Positions 6,039-10,155 of a stretch of 10,155 bases of DNA are shown here, in pieces. Origin of the DNA: JBDRLV01 sp043812755. Lineage in GTDB: Bacteria > Patescibacteriota > Patescibacteriia > UBA9934 > GWF2-40-263. Position numbers and translations under genes: made by a program. The DNA lies in NCBI GenBank assembly GCA_043812755.1, contig JBDRLV010000087.1, positions 1 through 10,155 on the forward strand. The letters are read 5' to 3'. The first letter of the stretch is position 1. Every line of letters begins with the position of its first letter. A model generated the notes under the pieces. The model searched no databases, was not told the origin of the DNA, and was given only the letters and a program-made list of their open reading frames with translations.

Positions 6039-6135
6039 GTCATTCTGAGCCCAAAGGGTCGTCTGACGACCTAAAGGGCGAAGAATCTCATTGAATTGCA
6101 ATGGGATCCTTCGTCACTACGTTCCTCAGGATGGC
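6039..6135. repeat. Long palindromic repeat (family B) between rplJ and rplL
   Basis: The outer arms GTCATTCTGAG (6039-6049) and CTCAGGATGGC (6125-6135) pair fully, counting two G-U pairs. The inner arms GAAGAATCTCATTG (6080-6093) and CAATGGGATCCTTC (6099-6112) pair with one mismatch and a 5-base loop. A side arm GCCCAAAGGGTCGT / ACGACCTAAAGGGC lies at 6049-6079. A shorter version of the left half (TGTCATTCTGAG...GAAGAATCTCAT) occurs inside tsaB at 9684-9725, so this is a dispersed element. Confidence 0.8.
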
Positions 6136-6149
6136 ATGATAAAAACAAT

Positions 6150-6599
6150 ATGGCTGATGAAAATCAAAAGGCAGACGATAAGGCTGCCGATGTAAAAAAG
6201 ACAGACGATGTTCAAGTTGAGGTTCCTTCAAAGTTCAAAAACCTTGTAGAAGAAATTGAGAAAATGTCAGTTCTCGATTTAGCAGAGCTTGTAAAAATTC
6301 TTGAAGAAAAGTTTGGAGTAAGCGCAGCTGCTCCTGCAATGATGATGGCTACTCCTGGAGCTGGAGCTGGTGAGGCTGCTGAAGAGAAAACAAGTTTTGA
6401 TGTAGAGCTTGCAAAATGCGGAGAAAACAAAATCGCTGTTATCAAAGTTGTGCGAGAAATTACAGGGCTAGGTCTTAAGGAGGCAAAAGATGTAGTTGAT
6501 AGTGCTCCTAAGATGGTAAAAGAAGGTATTGGAAAAGCAGAGGCAGAAGAGATTAAGGCAAAGCTTGAAGCAGCAGGTGGAGTTGTAAACATGAAGTAA
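6150..6599 (+). CDS. rplL: Ribosomal protein L7/L12 (bL12)
   Basis: 149 aa from the ATG at 6150. It is the mobile stalk protein that recruits and activates translation GTPases. After a charged extension of about 27 residues (MADENQKADDKAAD...) comes the dimerisation domain (FKNLVEEIEKMSVLDLAELV, 29-48), an Ala/Gly/Met-rich hinge (58-77), and the C-terminal domain (81-149) with VIKVVREITGLGLKEAKD and the ending GGVVNMK. Family members are usually near 120-130 aa, so the N-terminal extension is notable. An in-frame ATG at 6096 would start inside the hairpin and encode a poor N-terminus. No Shine-Dalgarno precedes 6150, so initiation may depend on coupling or unstructured AU-rich RNA (TGATAAAAACAAT). 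Confidence 0.95.
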   Translation: MADENQKADDKAADVKKTDDVQVEVPSKFKNLVEEIEKMSVLDLAELVKILEEKFGVSAAAPAMMMATPGAGAGEAAEEKTSFDVELAKCGENKIAVIKVVREITGLGLKEAKDVVDSAPKMVKEGIGKAEAEEIKAKLEAAGGVVNMK

Positions 6600-6603
6600 T
6601 TCG

Positions 6604-6630
6604 CTAGACCCCATTATTAAGGAGGGATGA
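6604..6630 (+). repeat. Possible degenerate family A repeat after rplL
   Basis: TAGACCCC...TTATTAAGGAGGGAT resembles copy 1 at 411-448 (TAGACCCCCC...TTAGTAAGGGGGGAT) with a deletion and substitutions. It directly precedes the terminator. The match is short and could be chance. Confidence 0.35.
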
Positions 6631-6634
6631 TAAT

Positions 6635-6667
6635 AAAAAACAGCTGTGATAAACATGGCTGTTTTTT
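6635..6667. terminator. Bidirectional intrinsic terminator between rplL and the convergent gene
   Basis: AAAAAACAGC (6635-6644) is complementary to GCTGTTTTTT (6658-6667) with a 13-base loop that can pair further (TGT/ACA). The A-tract and T-tract on either side allow use in both directions: after rplL (stop 6599) and after the minus-strand gene ending at 6699. Confidence 0.8.
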
Positions 6668-6698
6668 GTTGGCTCAAGAGGTCAGGGGCCAAGATGTA

Positions 6699-8825
6699 TT
6701 AATTCAAATGTTGTGTTGGTATAGAGAATACTTTTGACCCAGTAAGCAAATAAATAGTTTTATTTTTTTCATCAATAAGCATATCTGTTAGCCCGCTGAA
6801 TTGCTCTGATCGATACTGGACCAGAAATTGACCGTTTTCTTTCTTATAGACCAAGACTCTTTGTCCTGCAGGTTCAAGAACATAAACAAATTCAGAATCA
6901 GCATTTGTCCAAATTGATTTTGCATCAGTAATAGGCGGATCTGCTTTCTCTGCCACCCAACCAGTTTGTGAACCACGGACAAATCTAGCTATCTCACCAT
7001 TTTTTAAAAGTACAAAAACAGTTGCATCAATTGTTATGCTTTCAGCTTCTGAAAAGCCTGATCGTTTTGAGCTGATCCATTTGCTTGCAGAAGAGTAGCC
7101 TGTTTCACTACTTTCGCTTTTTGAAAAAGTTAATACTTGACCATCGCTTTTTTCTCCAGCTTTTTCAAGCACATAAATTTTATCAGAATAAATTGCAACA
7201 TCAGACCATGTATTGTTTTGTTCTGGTACTAAACTTGTTGCCTGAAGTGTGCCAGTGTCAGTTTTATATTGTGAAAGTCCTGGTCTGTCATCGATAAAAT
7301 AAACCGTATTTCCTTCGAACCCAGCGCTTGATGCAATTCCAACCCCATCTCCTCCAATTGCTGATCTTGAAATATTTTTTTGCTCAACATCGATTTTGTA
7401 TAATGATTTGTCTGTTGCAAAAACATGAATGCCTGTTGATGTTTGAATGAGCGCTCTGCCAAATATCCCATCTGCTACTGATGCAAGATCAGCAATTAAT
7501 TCTGGTTCTTTAATGGTTGTAATATTGCGTAGATCATCCAATGCAACAGTTATACTTTCTCTCAGTTTCTGTGCTGTTTCAATTTCTTCCTCTGTGTTTT
7601 GTGGTAACACAATCAGCATTGATTGAGCTTGAGTGAAAAGACGGCGCGCTTGATTTTCATCTTTATAAATGATCGCCCCTTCAGCCTGATCGAGGACTCT
7701 TTGAATGCTTTGAAGTTGGTTTTGGTATTCTTCCACTTGAGCTGTTTTTGTTTGAGTCTTTGAAGTAAAGGATAGACTTATAGCAAAGATAAATAAAATA
7801 CCAAAAATGATAATAATCAAATATTTACTTGTTTGTGGTAGGTAGTTGAATTTTGAAATGACACTCTCTATCATTGCGCGCCGTTTCTCTTTTTTTGTAA
7901 TTGAACGAGCCGTGCCAACGCTAACAATAAATATTTTTGTAAACATCTTAGTGGTGAAACGCAGAACTAAAATTATAGGTTTTTGATTTGTTATTATGCT
8001 TTGTTGTTTTTTGTGAGATTTTTTTCCTTTTAAAAAGCATTTTATCCAATTTAGAACATTTGGCTTTTTATCTTCAAGAAGTTTTTCTGTTTGATCTTTT
8101 GTTTCATTGAATCTATCTATTGAAACACCTGATAAAGGCCGAGCTTGTTCGATGATAGACTGTTGATGATCTGGGACTTGAAATATTATGAAAGAAGTTT
8201 TTGCATTGACTGGGAAGTATTGTCTGATTTTTGCACACGCACTTTGTGGTGGAAGGGTTGTGAGAATTGTTAATAGATCTTCTTGAGCAACGGCTCTTTG
8301 AAGTTCTTCTGATGATACACAGAATACATCACCTGGGTGAAGATCTCCATCAAGGACAACCGCGAACGTTTTTTCCCATGTTGGCAGAGCTTGTTCTGTT
8401 TGTATGCTACGGAATAAATTAAAAATTTTATATTTTCCAGAAGTATGTTTATGTAAAAACAATGAGGTAAGATCTCCAGTGCCTGATAAAAACATTCTGT
8501 TCTCTGAAGCAACGCCAACAACCGCATTAAGATCTTTAATTGGGAAGCTCCACGAACCATCTCGAACTTCTTTTGTAATTCTCTCATTTAATGCACTCAA
8601 AAATTGTTCAAATCTATGCTGTGCATTAGCTGATTGACCAAACGAGCTGATAAGGCGTTCAATGTGTTCGGTAATGATTTCATAAAACCTGTCGCGTCGT
8701 ATGTGTTTTTGATCAATAATTACAATGGCAAAAATAAAACCCGGCCTGTCAGTGAGCGGGTACAGTAGATTTAAGCCACTTGGCTCATTATTTTTATCAA
8801 TATCTTGATGGTTGCCTGCTTTCAT
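6699..8825 (-). CDS. Membrane protein with degenerate PP2C-like N-terminus and C-terminal beta-propeller
   Basis: 708 aa. Residues about 28-220 resemble a PP2C/SpoIIE-type phosphatase fold: AVVGVASENRMFLSGTGDLTSLFLHK looks like the GDS-strand region and LHPGDVFCVSSEEL (162-175) like the family's 'L..GD.lll.SDGL', but the metal-binding aspartates are not there, so activity is doubtful. A basic region (262-318) precedes one membrane helix (about 334-353). Then come a helical stalk (357-435; VEEYQNQLQSIQRVLDQAE) and a predicted beta-propeller of repeated strand units (440-708; IYVLEKAGEK, VFVLLKNGEI, VYVLEPAGQR, IYLLTGSKVF). The topology suggests a cytoplasmic pseudo-phosphatase joined to an external propeller, perhaps a sensor or scaffold; this is inferred. 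Promoter TTGTTT-17-TATAAT lies upstream, and the gene diverges from the regulator at 9010. Confidence 0.8.
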   Translation of the reverse strand: MKAGNHQDIDKNNEPSGLNLLYPLTDRPGFIFAIVIIDQKHIRRDRFYEIITEHIERLISSFGQSANAQHRFEQFLSALNERITKEVRDGSWSFPIKDLNAVVGVASENRMFLSGTGDLTSLFLHKHTSGKYKIFNLFRSIQTEQALPTWEKTFAVVLDGDLHPGDVFCVSSEELQRAVAQEDLLTILTTLPPQSACAKIRQYFPVNAKTSFIIFQVPDHQQSIIEQARPLSGVSIDRFNETKDQTEKLLEDKKPNVLNWIKCFLKGKKSHKKQQSIITNQKPIILVLRFTTKMFTKIFIVSVGTARSITKKEKRRAMIESVISKFNYLPQTSKYLIIIIFGILFIFAISLSFTSKTQTKTAQVEEYQNQLQSIQRVLDQAEGAIIYKDENQARRLFTQAQSMLIVLPQNTEEEIETAQKLRESITVALDDLRNITTIKEPELIADLASVADGIFGRALIQTSTGIHVFATDKSLYKIDVEQKNISRSAIGGDGVGIASSAGFEGNTVYFIDDRPGLSQYKTDTGTLQATSLVPEQNNTWSDVAIYSDKIYVLEKAGEKSDGQVLTFSKSESSETGYSSASKWISSKRSGFSEAESITIDATVFVLLKNGEIARFVRGSQTGWVAEKADPPITDAKSIWTNADSEFVYVLEPAGQRVLVYKKENGQFLVQYRSEQFSGLTDMLIDEKNKTIYLLTGSKVFSIPTQHLN

Positions 8826-8859
8826 ATGAAACTTGCCTATTTAGGCATTTCTAATGTAC

Positions 8860-8888
8860 ATTATAACTTGAACACGCAATGTAAACAA
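8860..8888 (-). promoter_or_regulatory. Promoter of the propeller membrane protein
   Basis: On the minus strand TTGTTT (8888-8883), 17-base spacer, perfect TATAAT (8865-8860). The leader of about 28 bases contains a small palindrome GCCTA/TAGGC (8835-8846) just upstream of the ATG, and no strong Shine-Dalgarno is visible. Confidence 0.6.
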
Positions 8889-8957
8889 TTTTTCCTATTT
8901 TTTGATAAATTAACTAAGTTTTCCACACCCCTTTAGATAGGTTAGCATTTTTCTCAA

Positions 8958-8966
8958 TGTTATACT
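8958..8966 (+). promoter_or_regulatory. Extended -10 promoter of the regulator-tsaB pair
   Basis: TGTTATACT (TGn plus TATACT) at 8958-8966 with no good -35 element upstream. It would give a leader of about 37 bases. AGGA at 8999-9002, about 7 bases before the ATG at 9010, is the likely ribosome binding site. Confidence 0.45.
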
Positions 8967-9009
8967 ACTTGAAGAATGATGTACACTAGTTTTTCAACAG
9001 GATTCAAAT

Positions 9010-9636
9010 ATGGCTAAAAAAACCTTTAAACTTGAACAGTTGTTTGGCTCAAAGACACGAGCTAGGTTACTTGGGTTGTTTATGCAATATCCGCAGGAGG
9101 GATTTTTTGTGCGCGAGCTTACTCGCAAGATTAATGCTCAGCTAAATTCTGTGCGCAGGGAACTTAAAAATTTGATGGCATTGGGAATAATAATAGATGA
9201 TGTAAAAGCCAATTCCATTGCAAAGGGGAATGCAAAAATTTCAAAGGCGCTTTCAGAAAAGAAAAAATATTACTGTGTGAACCCAGATTTTATCCTTTAT
9301 GATGATCTGCGGTCACTATTTAAAAAAGTTCAAATACTTTTAAAAAATAATCTTGTTCAAGAGATAGATGAAAAAGGAAAAATATCTTACTTGGCGTTTA
9401 CAGGGCATTTTGTTGGTCAAACTGATGTTCCAACAGATATAATAATTGTCGGGAGTATAAATCAGATTGTTTTACAAAAATTAGTTGCACAATTTGAAAC
9501 TGAGTTTGCTCATGAAATAAATTATACATTAATGCCAAAAGATGAATTTATTTATAGAAGGCAAGTGGCAGACAGGTTTTTAATTTCTGTGCTGGAACAG
9601 GAAAAAATTGAAATGATTAATCGCGTTGATTCATGA
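9010..9636 (+). CDS. Winged-helix protein with degenerate nucleotidyltransferase-like domain
   Basis: 208 aa. The N-terminal third (about 8-62; LFGSKTRARLLGLFMQYPQEGFFVRELTRKI...NSVRRELKNLMALGII) is an ArsR/MarR-like winged helix, with RELTRKINAQLNSVRREL as the helix-turn-helix. The linker is basic (70-86). Residues 123-205 resemble the MNT-type nucleotidyltransferase fold seen joined to such HTHs, but the usual GS...SDIDLLIVG motif reads here TGHFVGQTDVPTDIIIVG: the first aspartate position is Pro141 and the GS is changed, so catalysis is unlikely. It is probably a DNA-binding regulator with a ligand or protein-binding C-terminal domain; the target is unknown, but autoregulation of the divergent region 8826-9009 is a natural guess. 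It overlaps tsaB by ATGA. Confidence 0.75.
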   Translation: MAKKTFKLEQLFGSKTRARLLGLFMQYPQEGFFVRELTRKINAQLNSVRRELKNLMALGIIIDDVKANSIAKGNAKISKALSEKKKYYCVNPDFILYDDLRSLFKKVQILLKNNLVQEIDEKGKISYLAFTGHFVGQTDVPTDIIIVGSINQIVLQKLVAQFETEFAHEINYTLMPKDEFIYRRQVADRFLISVLEQEKIEMINRVDS

Positions 9637-10127
9637 TATTAATTATCGCAGGACAAGATATCAGCGAGCTCTCCCTTGCACTCTGTCATTCTGAGGAGGA
9701 ACTCAGTGACGACGAAGAATCTCATCGTCTTGTTTTTATTACAACAGTTTCTACTAGTCCTGAAGGATATCTTGCAACCATTAATAGTAAACTGAATGAA
9801 TGGGAGGTTTCCCTCGATGATCTCGAGGGTATTGTAATTGTAACAGGTCCAGGATCGTTCACAGCAAGTCGTGTAAGCACAACAATTGCAAATGGCCTGT
9901 CTTTTGCAAAAGATATTCCTTTGTATACATTTGAGAATCCTCGAAGTGCGCCCCCCTTTTCCCCACTTCGCCAAGGCTTCGTAGGGCAGGCAGGAGGTTA
10001 TCGTTTTTCATTAAAAGAGATTGTTGATAAAATAGACTGGTCAAAGCCACTAGATAAGAATCTGTTCGCAGTTCCTGTTTATGACAGACCTGCGCAGATC
10101 ACGAAACCCAAGGAACAAAAGAACTAA
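9633..10127 (+). CDS. tsaB: TsaB, tRNA threonylcarbamoyladenosine (t6A37) biosynthesis protein, short form
   Basis: 164 aa. TsaB is the ASKHA-fold partner of TsaD and TsaE that supports t6A formation at position 37 of ANN-decoding tRNAs. The signature is VIVTGPGSFTASRVSTTIANGLSFAKDIPLYTF (68-100), and the end AVPVYDRPAQITKPK (146-160) resembles the usual TsaB C-terminal motif. Full-size TsaB is near 220-240 aa, so the second subdomain is much reduced. The start MILIIAGQDISELSLAL overlaps the regulator's stop by ATGA, with no clear Shine-Dalgarno, suggesting coupled translation. Two repeat-derived peptides are inserted, at residues 18-31 and 106-122, with no frameshift. The usual N-terminal DTS motif reads AGQ, which weakens nucleotide binding if TsaB needs it here. 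Confidence 0.85.
   Translation: MILIIAGQDISELSLALCHSEEELSDDEESHRLVFITTVSTSPEGYLATINSKLNEWEVSLDDLEGIVIVTGPGSFTASRVSTTIANGLSFAKDIPLYTFENPRSAPPFSPLRQGFVGQAGGYRFSLKEIVDKIDWSKPLDKNLFAVPVYDRPAQITKPKEQKN
9684..9725 (+). repeat. Family B repeat inserted in tsaB
   Basis: TGTCATTCTGAG, then GAGGAACTCAGTGACGAC, then GAAGAATCTCAT; the first and last blocks are identical to the left half of the rplJ-rplL element (6038-6049 and 6080-6091). It encodes residues 18-31 (CHSEEELSDDEESH), a very acidic insertion between the first strands of TsaB. Confidence 0.75.
9942..9997 (+). repeat. Third palindromic repeat type (family C) inserted in tsaB
   Basis: CGAAGTG (9942-9948) and CACTTCG (9964-9970) form an inverted repeat around a C/T run, followed by CCAAGGCTTCGTAGGGCAGG. 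It encodes residues 104-122 (including APPFSPLRQGFVGQAGG), out of character with the surrounding hydrophilic helix-forming sequence. The family assignment rests on resemblance to GC-rich dispersed repeats of such genomes; only one copy is in the window. Confidence 0.5.
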
Positions 10128-10148
10128 GAAACAGAGAAACAAAGAAAC
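10117..10148 (+). repeat. 8-bp tandem repeat at the tsaB end
   Basis: Three consecutive 8-mers NNAGAAAC (10125-10148) follow a related unit AAAAGAAC (10117-10124). The stop codon of tsaB lies in the first full unit. The remaining bases to 10155 are A-rich without further features. Confidence 0.6.
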
Positions 10149-10155
10149 GTAAAAT

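Noticed and set aside
6096..6149. Upstream in-frame ATG for rplL
   Set aside because: It lies in the loop/right arm of the family B hairpin and adds MQWDPSSLRSSGWHDKNN, unlike any L7/L12 start; the ATG at 6150 gives a typical protein.
6212..6592. Minus-strand ORF antisense to rplL
   Set aside because: Its Ser/Ala/Pro-rich translation is the mirror of the rplL codon pattern; it has no start signals.
9010..9636. HTH-MNT toxin-antitoxin system
   Set aside because: MNT/HEPN pairs are two genes; no HEPN-like partner adjoins, and the nucleotidyltransferase motif is degenerate.
9639..9974. Minus-strand ORF antisense to tsaB
   Set aside because: Shadow of tsaB with a Cys-rich, low-quality translation and no ribosome binding site.

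Overview
The window looks like chromosomal DNA of a low-GC bacterium of the Candidate Phyla Radiation (Patescibacteria). This is inferred from several signs taken together: an archaeal-type UMP kinase in a bacterial context, an abbreviated TsaB, many small membrane or exported proteins of unknown function, and palindromic repeats scattered between and inside genes. UGA is used as a stop codon (genes ending at 1850 and 9636), so this is not a lineage that reads UGA as glycine. A more precise taxon cannot be fixed from the sequence alone. No tRNA, rRNA, CRISPR array, transposase or prophage module was seen.

Layout. Positions 1-293 (minus) hold the 5' part of an unrecognised gene that runs off the left edge. 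From a divergent promoter region (about 336-393) a plus-strand cluster begins: a TM0106/Cas4-like RecB-family nuclease fused to a DEDD exonuclease domain (453-1850), an exported C39-like cysteine peptidase that overlaps it by ATGA (1847-2827), and a four-helix membrane protein (2844-3305). After an AT-rich repeat block come a YvlD/phage_holin_4_2 membrane protein (3454-3804), a terminator, and UMP kinase (3837-4550). UMP kinase converges on an unknown minus-strand gene (4611-5183), and each gene's terminator abuts the other's stop codon. A divergent promoter pair (5226-5309) then starts the ribosomal stalk operon: an L10 leader, rplJ (5508-6029), a palindromic repeat, and rplL (6150-6599). A bidirectional terminator separates this from a large minus-strand membrane protein with a degenerate PP2C-like N-terminus and a predicted beta-propeller (6699-8825). 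Divergent from that gene is a winged-helix/degenerate-nucleotidyltransferase regulator (9010-9636), which overlaps the tRNA t6A gene tsaB (9633-10127) by ATGA.

The most unusual theme is the repeats. At least three families of small palindromic elements occur, some inserted in frame in proteins: two copies of family A, in opposite orientations, in the linker of the C39 protein, and one copy each of families B and C in tsaB. They resemble the behaviour of Rickettsia palindromic elements. Another family A copy supplies the Shine-Dalgarno sequence of the nuclease gene while burying it in an 11-bp hairpin. A longer family B hairpin sits between rplJ and rplL, where it could affect L7/L12 stoichiometry. 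These functional readings are inference; the repeat structures themselves are visible in the sequence.
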